From: Batkoa obscura
Taxonomy: Eukaryota; Entomophthoromycota; Entomophthoromycetes; Entomophthorales; Batkoaceae
Assembly (NCBI GenBank): GCA_030770535.1
Contig: JASVEC010000011.1
Location: 1,116,001-1,180,000, forward strand
Direction: 5' to 3'
DNA length: 64,000 nucleotides
In this document: positions 11,940 through 22,884 of the stretch, piece by piece
How the letters are laid out: the number at the start of each line of letters is the position of its first letter
Numbering within the stretch: position 1 is the stretch's first letter
Program-made: the position numbers and the translations under genes
Notes under the pieces: model-generated
The model's database searches: none
Seen by the model: the letters and a program-made list of their open reading frames with translations, nothing else
Told to the model about the DNA's origin: nothing

Positions 11940-13410
11940 TAATTAAGCATTATTTTATTAAAATATGAAAGCTGATTAACCGTTAATACTAAATGATCTG
12001 GTAATTCATAATTTCCAAGGATACTCTTAATAGGATCCAAAGTAAATTTTGCTTGATTTGAAACCCTCCTACTTTTATGCTTTGTTAACAGATTTAGCTT
12101 TTCTATCACCTTTAAATCATGAGCTTGACTTTGAATAACTCTAAGTGGTTATTATTTCTGAAATGTAAGATGTTAAAACAAAAGTAAACACCATATACCA
12201 TTTGATTTAAATAAGGTAGCTCATAGTTACCATGAAATTGGATTTTATCACCTTTGGGAGTAAGTTTAATAAATGATGTATTTTTAGTTACATTTAAGTA
12301 AATATCTTCCTCCAAAAAGCTTTCAATAACTCTATTAGAAATTTTGTATAACAATTATATTTCATGTTTAGCGAAAGGGATTGGTTTTGGGTACATTAAT
12401 ACTGAAGGATAATATAAACAAATAAAATTTGTTTGTTGCATAATATAAAGATAACAATGCAAATTAAACCCACAATCATGATCTAGATTATTGTCAAACT
12501 GATAACTTTGATCGAAGTTTAAGATGGATGTTAAATAAAAGTCGAAATCCTCTGGAACTAGTTTTAGTTCATTGACTGCTATTTTAGACCAATCCTTTTA
12601 GTTGTGTTTTAATTTGATTTTATGCATATGATTTACCATTTTTATATTAACTTCCGCTACATTCTCTATAACTGTACTTTTTGACCATTCGCTGACAAGT
12701 CTCCTTTTTACTAAGGATTCAAATTCAGATCTACTTACTTTTTTGAATTCTTTAATATATGACAATGGCTCTTGAACATTGAATCGAATCAATGGAAAGC
12801 TAGGTATAGTGGAGCAAAATGTAAGATAAGTTACATACAATGAATTCCGGGGTGTGGCTCCTTTTTTGAAATTACTAAAATTAACAAGTTAATTGTCACA
12901 ACTGTCATAATTTAACCATTCCGCCATTCTTACAGCAGAACTAAAATAAAGCTTAGATTTGACGTGGATAAAATGTTATGCTAGCATATGCTAGCAGTCC
13001 AAGTGCTACAATATCGCTATAAGTAAGTGAAGAATAAGCTAGTGGTAAGACCTGGTTTATTTTTTCCAAACAGTTACTATATAAATGTCTATAAAGGATC
13101 CCATTGCGAGAAAGTATAAATCTTGCCAACATTGCTAAATATGCACAAAATAATAAACTAGGCTTTTGTTTAGATCAGTATATTTATTCAAATTATCAAA
13201 CCATAATTTATAAGGGTCAATTAATTTGGTAAAAACCTCTCGTCCTCGCTCTAAAAACATAACATATTCCTCAACAAAATTTTTTAAAATCCGATTATTT
13301 ACAGTAACATTATGTTCATTTGAATTGTTAAAATTAGGTTAATCTAGTATAACCGATCTTGTTTTGTTCTCGTAAGCGATTATCTCTGACTCATATTCAA
13401 TTGAACTCAT
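11940..13410 (-). pseudogene. Decayed protein-coding gene of unknown function
   Basis: From an ATG at 13408-13410 (MSSIEYESEI...) the minus strand reads like a real protein but with in-frame stops and frame changes. Coding-looking pieces are KNFVEEYVMFLERGREV, then in another frame YSDIVALGLLAYASITF, then one long frame from 12840 to 12112 broken by stops at 12598-12600 and just before 12354, and a last piece ending NQLSYFNKIM. A GNYELP motif appears in the last two pieces, hinting at a repeated module. The helical run around DIVALGLLAYAS resembles the middle region of fungal regulators only weakly. Not identified. Confidence 0.6.
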
Positions 13411-13525
13411 CTTTTTTGCATTTAATTTCAAAATATCATTAATTCATCTTAAGTATTCTAGAGATCTTAATTAGTATTACTTATTTAATATAAAATTACC
13501 ATTAGTTAATGCACTTAAATGCTTA

Positions 13526-13741
13526 TTGCTTATCTCCGCTATATCTTTAATGTTATTTACTAATGTAAGAAGTTCTCCAAGTTTCGTTTTAATAACAGTT
13601 GTACGACTCCTTATCCTTTGGCCTTTATTTCCATATTTAACTTCCATTCTTTATAAAGTAGCTAAGCAGTTCTATTTAAAATCAACTTTCAATGTTGATA
13701 AATTTTTGAAACAAAAATTGAACGTCAACTTTTTTAGATGA
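13526..13741 (+). other. Upstream ORF overlapping the F-box start by four bases
   Basis: A 71-codon frame (hydrophobic first half) whose TGA overlaps the F-box ATG as ATGA at 13738-13741. No domain is recognised. It could be a translated upstream ORF, or chance. Confidence 0.3.
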
Positions 13742-15069
13742 ATTTGACTTTTGATAATTTACCGGACCTTGTTTTAATCGAAATATTTCATCAATGTACC
13801 CCGGTTAGTTTATTTGGACTTGGTCTTTTGAATAAAAGGATTTATAATATAGTCTTTGAAGTGATACAGTCAAACTTTAAATGGAATACATATGAGAAAT
13901 GTGGGGGAGAATACAAAAAATTACAAAAGCAATTCATCAAAAATAATGCTAATAAGGTCAAGAATTTATCTATTTATAACGTTGATAGTTTGAGGCTATT
14001 GAATTCATGTTCTAATGTGAAAAAAATTAACTTGAATGCTTTTGTGGCGTTACCCCACTGGGATGAGATTGTTGTTTCGAACAAGTTATTAATGTTAACA
14101 AATTTAAAAGTCACATTAAAAGCAACAGATTATGATAAATTTGTAAGCATATTCAAAGACATATTACAAAATATTGTAAATTTTGAAGTTTATATTGAAG
14201 AGTTTTACTTGGATAAATTTATAGAGATTTTGAATCCATACAAACTGAAATGTCTGAAAATTGAATCAATGTGTCTCACTTTGAATGAATTAGAGATGTT
14301 TAAAAGAAGGTTTGTAAAATTAGGAGCATTACAACTTTATGGATATGAAATTAAGATACCAACTGGTTTTAAAGATGAATCTAGTTTCCAATCCCTTAAA
14401 AAATTAAACATTGTTGGGAGTCCATCGCATAATTTTAAGTTAGATTATTTGGGAGACTTGGGAATGATAACATTATTAAATATAAACTTACTCGGATTTG
14501 AACACGACTTGATTCTATTTAAGGATTCATCAAAGTCCAAAGTTCAGACTTTAGAGTTAAGGGAGTGTATAAATTTTAATTTAAACAATATATCAGATAT
14601 GCCTTTCTTGAAAAAAGTATCTATACATGGGAATGAGCTATTTATGACTATGATAGAAGACGTTTTGCCACAATCCAATATTCAGATCTTTGAGGCACAT
14701 GAGTTATACTATCCTAAAGTCAGATGCTTGACCAAAAAAAGCGATAGCTCAATTAATAATTATTCCCATTTAAGTAACTATAAAGAGGAATCAAAGCTTA
14801 ATATATCGATTACATCTAAATCTGTGATGGAATTTACTACCAAATCTTCATGTATCACCTTTCAAAGCTTTTTCAATACTATAAAGTCTTTCCCAAATCT
14901 TACACTAGTAAAATGTAATTTAGGGTGTATTTATAATGAGAACTGTAAGATCGATAATAATCAATCGTTTTATTTTCAAGTCTCAAAATCTTTTGATATA
15001 AATCATGACACTTTAATATTTAAAAGGTTATCTGCGATTCCGTTAGTTAGACTTGAGGAAATATATTAG
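13738..15069 (+). CDS. F-box protein with leucine-rich-repeat-like body
   Basis: Single-exon protein of 443 aa. Residues 7-40 (LPDLVLIEIFHQC, then LFGLGLLNKRIYNIVF) match the F-box, which binds Skp1 in SCF ubiquitin ligases. The rest shows irregular leucine-rich spacing (for example LQLYGYEIK, LKKLNIVG, VQTLELREC, LKKVSIHGN), suggesting a solenoid that would choose the substrate. It begins at the first ATG of the frame. The gene lies next to a decayed gene and has a long upstream ORF touching its start, so expression is uncertain. Target unknown; such F-box/LRR genes often expand and diverge quickly in fungi. Confidence 0.75.
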   Translation: MNLTFDNLPDLVLIEIFHQCTPVSLFGLGLLNKRIYNIVFEVIQSNFKWNTYEKCGGEYKKLQKQFIKNNANKVKNLSIYNVDSLRLLNSCSNVKKINLNAFVALPHWDEIVVSNKLLMLTNLKVTLKATDYDKFVSIFKDILQNIVNFEVYIEEFYLDKFIEILNPYKLKCLKIESMCLTLNELEMFKRRFVKLGALQLYGYEIKIPTGFKDESSFQSLKKLNIVGSPSHNFKLDYLGDLGMITLLNINLLGFEHDLILFKDSSKSKVQTLELRECINFNLNNISDMPFLKKVSIHGNELFMTMIEDVLPQSNIQIFEAHELYYPKVRCLTKKSDSSINNYSHLSNYKEESKLNISITSKSVMEFTTKSSCITFQSFFNTIKSFPNLTLVKCNLGCIYNENCKIDNNQSFYFQVSKSFDINHDTLIFKRLSAIPLVRLEEIY

Positions 15070-16127
15070 GTTACTATACTATATTGTTTTATTTTCAAAT
15101 ATTCATATATACTAGTGTAGTATATTATTAAGATGTAATGCTAGAATAATATTTTATAATGGATTTAATAAAATAACTACAAATACTATCTAAACTACGT
15201 ATTACTAGCAATTTAATTAAATTAGGAAAGTTGATTCAAAATGAGCTATTTATTTTTAATGTGTTGCTATTCAAAAATATCAAATTAATAAAAAAAGGAT
15301 TTGTAAAAAAAAGTAATAAATTCCTGGATAAGATAAACCCTTAGATATTGCTGAAAATACACCTTCAAAGCTGGCTTTAACCAGAAGTATTTATTCTATG
15401 CTCTATATTTTTATACAAATAAAGTTGACTTTAAAAATAGATTTATCTGTTAGCCAATAAATTTTTGTAGAGTAAAATATTCTTTTGGCAGAACTTTATT
15501 AGTTTTAAAATCATAGCATTATTCATCCATTCCTGTTATCTTTAAATGCAAAAAGCTTTTAATAGTGGTCATGTTAAATATACAAATAAATTTAAATTTA
15601 TGTCACAAAACTTTATACTTTTATGATATTTAAAAAAACAAAAAATATATAATAAGATTATTATATGCTTTAGAATTTTAATCTAGTTTTATTATTTGCT
15701 GCTACAAAATTAATCTCATACAACACAACTAGTATACAAGGACCATTTTAAATCAAACTTTGTTAAGGCCAAATTCTAAACAACTGAAATTAGAGCAAAA
15801 ACGCAGTAGCAAAAATGAATATTTTCAAAGCTTCCAATAAAAAGTAAAATCTTTAAAGTTGCTTTTAATAAACCAATTAAACCCATTTCTATCTTATCGC
15901 ATTCATTTAAAAACATTAATATTTTATATTTGAAATAACTTTGCTAACCTTTTCTCCTTACCTTTATCTTTTTTTCTCTTTGCTCTTAAAGAGCATTTAC
16001 CAATGTAAGGTATTTTATACTAAAGAACAATCACGTTTATTCATTTTTGAACTCAATTTATCAACCTAAACTAAAACTATTATTTCCAGTTTTTAGAAAA
16101 GTTTAACATTACCTCATTTCTCCTCAA
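15070..16127. other. Intergenic region upstream of the KH-domain gene
   Basis: About 1 kb without a supported gene. A pyrimidine-rich stretch (15945-15990) ahead of the KH gene resembles the leader/promoter tracts of strongly expressed fungal genes. Confidence 0.4.
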
Positions 16128-17397
16128 ATGACAGACAACCCCACCTCCCTCAACAACCAAGAAGCCAATAGATCTAACGGTAAAAGTACTAAAAATCATG
16201 ACATTAACTCGTAAGGCTTTTAATTATATGTTTGAATTTATTAAATACATTTAGCGATTCTGACGAAAGAGGCTCAAAAAATGGCTTAACCATCCGCGCA
16301 CTTGTATCATCAAAAGAAGCAGGTGTTATCATTGGGAAAGGCGGGAAGAATGTCACCGATATCAGAGATGCTACAGGCGCTCGCGCTGGCGTTTCTAAAG
16401 TTATTCAAGGTGTCCCAACCAGAGTTCTTTCAATTAGCGGTACCTTAGATTCAATTTCCCAAGTAAATTTATTTGAACTATTTATGATTTTGTTTTATTA
16501 TTGTTTTAGGCATATGGTAGAGTTGCAAAAGCACTTATTGAAAGCGTTGATTCTTCTCCTGAAGCCTCAACTAATCTTAAAGCTGGTACTAATACAACCT
16601 CAGTCCGTATTCTTATATCACATAGTATTATGGGTTCAGTTATTGGAAAGCAAGGAACAAAAATCAAAGCTATGCAAGAAGTATCTGGTACTCGCATGAT
16701 TGCTACCAAAGAAATGCTTGGACAGAGTACTGAAAGAGTTGTTGAAATACACGGTAACCCAGATTCTATTGTTACTGCTATGTTTGAAATCGGAAAGTGC
16801 ATTTTGGCAGATTTTGATAAAACGCAAAACACTGTTTTATACAATCCTTCACAGAGATTAACCCAACCTGTGCAACCAACTGGATTCTACCCTAATTTCC
16901 AATCAACCTTTCAACCTCCTATAAACGGTGGAGAATACAATTATCTTCATGGTGCCCCACGCTTCCTCTCAAATCCTAGATTTGAAAATCATATACCACA
17001 TCCACATGTACAACCTCATATTAACCCTGCCATCCAAGCTCTACCACATCATTCCTCTCTAGCTCCAATGGGCCTAGGCTCAGCAATCCCAACAATTCCA
17101 ACGATTCCGTCGTCTCCTTTAGTTACAAAAAAACTTAGTATAGCTTCTGATATGGTTGGCTGTGTTATTGGTAAACACGGCTCAAAGATTGCCGAGATCC
17201 GCCGCCTTTCAAGTGCCAAGATCAGTATTGCTAAAGAAGCAGAATCAGATACTAACACACGTCTTTTTACGATTTATGGTACTGCGGAAGCCAATGAGAC
17301 AGCCATATATCTTATTTATGCTCAATTAGAAGCTGAAAAGGAACGCCGTGCCTCACATCCATTAGTTGATGGCAAGAATGGCAATTTAGCTAAATAA
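16128..17397 (+). CDS. Triple KH-domain RNA-binding protein (PCBP/Rnc1/HEK2 type)
   Basis: Probable poly(C)-type RNA-binding regulator of mRNA stability, localisation or translation. Three exons, 16128-16210, 16255-16462 and 16510-17397, give 392 aa in frame. KH1 has the GxxG loop GKGG at 55-58 (GVIIGKGGKNVTDIRD), KH2 GKQG at 143-146 (GSVIGKQGTKIKAMQE) and KH3 GKHG at 318-321 (GCVIGKHGSKIAEIRR). A Pro/His/Asn-rich linker of about 100 residues separates KH2 and KH3, the usual layout of PCBP and Pbp2/Hek2 relatives. Codons end in C far more often than in neighbouring genes, suggesting high expression. It converges with the epimerase gene. Confidence 0.9.
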
Positions 17398-17609
17398 AAA
17401 GGACACATGGTTGCCCCTACTATGCTTTTTTGAGTTTTTAGAATTAAGTTTCAAACGATGAGCTTAGAAGTTATTCGCAGTTTTATTTTTATTTTTTTTA
17501 TATTGAAAATAAAGTATTGTCTTCTTTATTTACTTTTGCTACCATAAAGTTTAATAATCTAAAAGGCATTGAATAATTGTTGTAAATGCATCTATTAAAT
17601 TAAATATAT

Positions 17610-17707
17610 GGGGATGTATTTTTTTGTTTAAGAATTTTACCAACAATCTTTCTGCTCAAATAGCGCTTAAAAATGGAAAAAGTAATGAAACTAAAAAAAA
17701 CATCCTC
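17610..17707 (+). mobile_element. Miniature element, copy 3
   Basis: 98 bp with the AGCGCT core and a perfect ATAT duplication (17606-17609 and 17708-17711). It lies between the converging 3' ends of the KH and epimerase genes. Confidence 0.9.
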
Positions 17708-17904
17708 ATATCAAGACATCTCATAATTAGAACCTTTCTACACTAAGATATTATCAAAACAGTTAATTTATAAATTATACTTTAATGAAAAGTTTAAATT
17801 ATTTAAATTTATTAATTTAGTAAATTAAATGAGGCATATAATTAACTATAATTTTTAATAAATACTATCAAAAATTCGAGCTAGTACGAGAATGATAATC
17901 AGAC

Positions 17905-18987
17905 TTAGAGTTTAGAAGAAACAGGCTTAAATCCATTTGGATTCTTTTTTTGCCAACGCCAAAGATCGTCACACATATCTTGTAAGCCACGCTTAGCCTT
18001 CCATCCCAATTCCTTTTGAGCTAAAGAAGGATCTGCAACTACTTCGGCTACGTCACCAGGTCTACGAGCAGCTATTTTATAGGCTATTTTACGTTGACTA
18101 GCCTTTTCCATTGCTTGGATCATTTCTAATACAGAGTAACCTCTCCCAGTTCCTAAATTATAAATCCAGCATCCATTATTATTTGGACTGGCTCCATTTT
18201 TAGGAAATCTACCAAGAGCATGGACATGCCCAAGAGCAAGATCAGTGACATGGATGTAATCCCTGACACCTGTCCCATCTTTTGTTGGATAATCGTTTCC
18301 AAAAACTTCAACTTGCTGAAGTTTACCAATAGCAACTTGAGATACATAAGGCATTAAGTTATTGGGAATACCATTTGGGACTTCACCAATATGGCCTGAA
18401 ATATCGGCACCAACTGGGTTAAAATAGCGTAATAAAACGGCTGATAAATTTTTATTTCCGTTACAAGCGTCTTTTATAATTTCTTCATTAAATAGTTTGG
18501 TACGTCCATAAGGATTAGTGCACCCAGTTTTACTATTTTCATCTAAAGGTAACTTTTCAGGAACACCGTAAACTGTTGCAGATGAAGAGAAAACAATACG
18601 ATTAACTAAGTATTTTTGCATCAATTTCAATAAGATTACTGTTGTTCCAATATTGACAGAATAATACTCTAATGGAATCGTACTTGATTCTCCAACTGCT
18701 TTCAACCCAGCAAAGTGAATTACAGCGTCAAATTTGTAAGTTTGAAATAAAGACTCAATTTTATTTTCATCTCTTAAATCGTATTTGTAGAACTTTAATT
18801 TTTTACCACCTAACTGTTCTACTCGTTTTAAGCTTTCCTCGCTACTGTTGCATAAATTATCGACAACGACTACACTACAATTTAATTTAAGTAACTCCAA
18901 AACTGTGTGACTACCAATAAACCCTGCTCCACCAGTGACTAAGATTACTGATTGATTATTTAACTCGAACCTGTTTTGAATTTGCAT
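17905..18987 (-). CDS. GALE: UDP-glucose 4-epimerase
   Basis: Interconverts UDP-glucose and UDP-galactose (Leloir pathway; also supplies UDP-galactose for glycans). Single exon, 360 aa. The NAD-binding loop GGAGFIGSH is at residues 19-27, followed by HFAGLKAVGES, SSSATVYG with the catalytic Ser near 136, and the YxxxK pair Tyr160/Lys164 in NPYGRTK. LRYFNPVGAD and RDYIHVTDLA complete the epimerase signature. It has only the epimerase domain, like Schizosaccharomyces uge1 and animal GALE, and not the epimerase-mutarotase fusion of Saccharomyces GAL10. No GAL1 or GAL7 neighbour is present, so there is no GAL cluster here. Confidence 0.96.
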   Translation of the reverse strand: MQIQNRFELNNQSVILVTGGAGFIGSHTVLELLKLNCSVVVVDNLCNSSEESLKRVEQLGGKKLKFYKYDLRDENKIESLFQTYKFDAVIHFAGLKAVGESSTIPLEYYSVNIGTTVILLKLMQKYLVNRIVFSSSATVYGVPEKLPLDENSKTGCTNPYGRTKLFNEEIIKDACNGNKNLSAVLLRYFNPVGADISGHIGEVPNGIPNNLMPYVSQVAIGKLQQVEVFGNDYPTKDGTGVRDYIHVTDLALGHVHALGRFPKNGASPNNNGCWIYNLGTGRGYSVLEMIQAMEKASQRKIAYKIAARRPGDVAEVVADPSLAQKELGWKAKRGLQDMCDDLWRWQKKNPNGFKPVSSKL

Positions 18988-19359
18988 AATAAGTTTAACT
19001 AAAAGCTATTTACATGAAATTTTCAATTTTATTTGTTTAGTCTAGCCAATCATAAATCAGATTAAATTAAATACACTATAATGTATTTTTAAATATTGAT
19101 TTATTTTTAAACATCAATTTATTTTTAGTTTATAAGTTTAAAATAGGATTGTTAAAATAAAATTTTAAGTATAGCTTATTGGGCAACTATATTTTCCATT
19201 TTTTAGTGGTATTCTCTTTAAAGATTTTAAAAATGATTTAAACTAACAACCAAAACTTACATTATATTAATATATTGTATCTTTTCTTTATGTTTTATTT
19301 AATAGTTGATAATATTAAAATAAATTAAAAGGTATGTTTAAATAGTACACGCCCAAATT
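18988..19359. other. Upstream region of the epimerase gene
   Basis: AT-rich, no distinct motif; borders a transposon relic. Confidence 0.35.
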
Positions 19360-20701
19360 ATTTAATAAAAACGCTTAAAAACAAAGAATATTTTTTATTA
19401 AGAAACAAAAGTACCTGATACAGTTTTAATTATTTTATTATAATTTATATTATAAGTTAACAGAATTTCTACTAAATTTGATAAAAATTCCCGGATTAGT
19501 AAGGCTTTTACTAATATAACTTATATATTGATATTAATCAAAGTTGTAGTATGTAAATAAATACATATTCCTGTAAAACTTCATTAAGGAATATTTATTG
19601 TTGACTGCTTTATAGCCGACATTGGAGACTTTCTATCAAATAGATAAATTATTTCAATGTTATAATTACATTATTAATATGGGGATGTATTTTTGTATTT
19701 AAGAATTTTACTAACAACTTTTCCGCTTAAATAGCGCTTAAAAAATGGAAAAACTGATGAAGCCAAAAAAACACCCCCATATATTATTAAGTTAATAAAT
19801 AGCTACATAAAAGGAAGTAATTAGCCCCAAAACTATAACCATCTTTATATAATACAAGCAATATAATAATAGTTTTTACTTATTATTATAACTACTCATT
19901 TTTTAATTATTTATTAACTTAACTTAGCTATTAATAATTTAAGTAATATCAACATTTAATAATTGATTTCTATCATTTAATAAGCTACTTGCTTAATAAA
20001 TATTGAAACTTAAATTTTCTGTTATTTTTGTAAGATAAACTGGGATTGATTTTCTAATTTTTTTTTTAATAAACTTTATAACTTTAATTGGAATTATATC
20101 ACTTTTTTTGATCTATCAGATACTAGATAACAGTGTAGTTTATTATTACGTTTAATAAGATGTAAATACTTTTCAATACCTTGTATTCCTATTATTTTTT
20201 TTATATCTTTGTTTCTCTCATACTTTTTAAAAATTATATTTGTTTTCCCATTATTGACAGTTGAGTTATTAATTCTATCATGTTCACAAATAAAAACCTC
20301 AAATTTTAAAATTAATCAATTAATATTCTCTATTTTATCTAATGCTTTAAAACTATTTTTCCATTGTGAAAGATTTCTGAAATGTTTATTAACTGTACTT
20401 TTTCCATGACACTCAGCAAAAAAATCAAGATCAATATATAAACTACTATTTATTTTATAAAATTTATTAAATATATAATATAAAAAGTTTTAAAATTTAA
20501 AACAATCTTTTATATCTGCTCATATATTAACTTTTATAAGCCTTTCAAATAAAAGCTTTTTAGATATTAAATCAATTAAACAATTTCCTGCATATGCTGG
20601 ATTATGATTTAATATTTCAAATAAATAACCGAAATAAACTTTGCCTATTGATTTGTCATTTTTTAAATGTAAAATATCAAAACCTAATACTGATATAGCT
20701 T
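19360..20701 (-). mobile_element. Relic T1 of the 2.9-kb DNA transposon
   Basis: Minus-orientation remnant covering the 3' part and middle of the transposon, recognised by similarity to the best copy at 44220-47136. The terminal GGGG repeat is lost. A miniature element (19681-19778) is inserted in it, and its inner end is cut by the LTR-like repeat that starts at 20702. Confidence 0.75.
19681..19778 (+). mobile_element. Miniature element, copy 4
   Basis: 98 bp, perfect ATAT duplication (19677-19680 and 19779-19782), inserted in transposon relic T1. Confidence 0.9.
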
Positions 20702-21182
20702 TGTGAAATATCGATTCATTAGCTCTAGGATTGATTATAATATGATAATTAATTCAGAGTTCCTTATATAGATTTGCTGTAAGAATTGCTACCACCTGAT
20801 CATGAAGAACTTATTGTCCACGTTTTGATGTCCATACTTGGCAGTTATAATAAGGAATAACTGTTATAATGTTCCTTATATATAGCCACCCAGTTGGAGT
20901 ATAAAAGAGATTCTTCGACATACTAACTCGAGGCTTTTTTAATTGAATTACTCCTTGATATCGTATTATTAATAAAGTCACTAAATCTTTCTGACAACAT
21001 CTTACATAGATTTTACAGTAGTATCTTCTATTATATTTGTTTTACATAATTCGTAGCTTATTACGTACTATTTCTATTAAGTTAAGTCTATCTTAGTTAT
21101 ATAAACTAAGATCGTTCGACTCAAGGCAAGTTAATCAAGTAAGAACTGCTTTTAACTCCTACCACTGAGTACCAACTTCCAT
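20702..21182 (+). mobile_element. Solo LTR-like repeat, copy A (fossil, divergent)
   Basis: Begins TGTGAAAT and ends near ACTTCCA. The promoter-like GAGTATAAAAGAG and the CTCGAGGCTTTTT block are shared with the other copies. It is the most divergent copy, so probably the oldest. No internal coding region is attached. Confidence 0.6.
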
Positions 21183-21324
21183 ACCAGCTATTTATTGATT
21201 TAATAACACATTAATAGTGTAATCATAACATTAATATATGATTTATATTATTATTATTATTTAATTTAATTTAAAACAATTATAATAAAAACTAGATTTT
21301 ATAAAAAAAATAATTAATTAATAT

Positions 21325-21412
21325 GGGGGTGTTTTTTTTTGGCTTCATCATTTTTTCAATCTTTTAAGCGCTATTTGAACAGAAAAATTGTTAGTAAAGT
21401 TCTTGAATATAA
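21325..21412 (-). mobile_element. Miniature element, copy 5 (one end lost)
   Basis: Starts GGGGGTGTTTTT after ATAT; the other terminal GGGGATGT arm is missing. Confidence 0.75.
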
Positions 21413-22439
21413 AATTTAATAAAGTATTTTAAATTTAAAACTTTTTAGTAAAAATAAAAAATGTATTATATATATATTATTATTATTAATATGATTAAAA
21501 AACAATAATTATTATTATTATATAAAGGCTATTTAAATTAACATTATTAATTTTTTAATAAATTTAAACTTTAAAGCTAAAATAAAGTATCAAACACTTA
21601 TAATTTTTTATATTATATAGTTTATGTTTTTATTTTTATTTTTATTATAAGTTTATTTTTAATATTAAAATTTATAAATAATACTTAAATATAAAAGATT
21701 TATTTATTTAAAAAATTAAATTATTCAAGCATTGATATAAAAGCTAATTAAAGATGTCATTTTGAATGCACTAACATATTAAAAAACCAACTTATCTAAA
21801 CTCATATTTTTGGAATAAATACAATAGTTTGTAATTTTAAAACAATTATTGATATTTTAATAAAATCTAAAAAAACAAAAGTTTAAAATTAAAAATTAAA
21901 ATATTTATAGCATTAAGCAAATTAATAATAACAGTATGCTGTTAGCTTTAAGTTTATTTTTTTTGGCTAAGTACTGTTTTATAAATAAAAGATGCTTTAT
22001 TGTATAATTTATTTTATCACTTATAAAGTTACAGTAATGTTTTTTTACACGTTTTGTTTACTTTATAAGCTTAAAATTATAAATCTTTCTATTTGAAATC
22101 ATAATGAAACATTCTAATAAAATTTTCATATATAAAATTTTAATTGTGTTAATATCAATCCTGATTTTATGAAACAGTTATATTTTTGATCAATAATAAT
22201 ATTTTTAATAGATTTTATCATTATTTTGCCGAAATTGTTATACATGTATTTAAAAACAATACTATTTCTAAAACATTAAAATAATAAATATTCATTTGAC
22301 TTGATTTTTCCCTAATTAACCAATAATTTCAAAAGTAATACTAAATTAACAAACTAAGATGAATTTGGGATATTCTTTGAAAGAGAGAATAATAAAATAG
22401 GTCTTTCTTTTCTAGTTCATATTAAAGAGCCTAGTAACA
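21413..22439. other. AT-rich region upstream of RPL38
   Basis: Over 1 kb of very AT-rich DNA with no gene seen. The last 100 bases contain the RPL38 leader. Confidence 0.4.
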
Positions 22440-22884
22440 ATGGTAATACATCCATCCTTTAATCAAATAACAAAGCAATCGATAAAACGATAGAAAAATA
22501 ATGTTAGACGATATGTTAAAATTTCTTTGCTCATTTTCAAATTATTTCAAGTGCTAAATTAACATATAAAAAGCCTAAGCAGGTTAGTGACATTAAACAA
22601 TTCCTTGAAATTGCCCGTCGTGCCGACGCCAAATGTAAGTGGTTTAAAGAAGTTTATGAGAAATAGTTATTAATTTTTGTCAAAGCCGCTCGTGTTAAGA
22701 AGAACGGAAAACAAATTAAATTTAAGGTCCGTTGTTCTAAATACCTTTACACCCTTGTTGTAAATGACGCTACCAAAGCTGAAAAGCTTAAGCAATCCCT
22801 TCCTCCAAGTAAGCTTAAAAATCGTTTTCAATCTATTTTTTATAACTTCTTTTAGATCTTGAAGTCACTACCGTTAAGAACTAA
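22440..22884 (+). CDS. RPL38: 60S ribosomal protein L38 (eL38)
   Basis: Small protein of the large ribosomal subunit. Four exons: 22440-22442 (only the ATG), 22574-22634, 22686-22808 and 22856-22884. The 71-aa product begins [20 protein letters not shown], continues through [22 protein letters not shown] and [11 protein letters not shown] and ends LEVTTVKN, the whole L38 family sequence at the usual length. All introns are GT-AG and preserve frame. The first intron splits the gene directly after the start codon, a common arrangement in fungal ribosomal protein genes. Codon use is GC-richer than the surroundings, as expected for a highly translated gene. Confidence 0.95.

Noticed and set aside
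17905-18987. GAL gene cluster
   Set aside because: Only the epimerase is present; no galactokinase or uridylyltransferase nearby.
20209-20409. Plus-strand frame of 66 codons
   Set aside because: Antisense to transposase sequence in relic T1.
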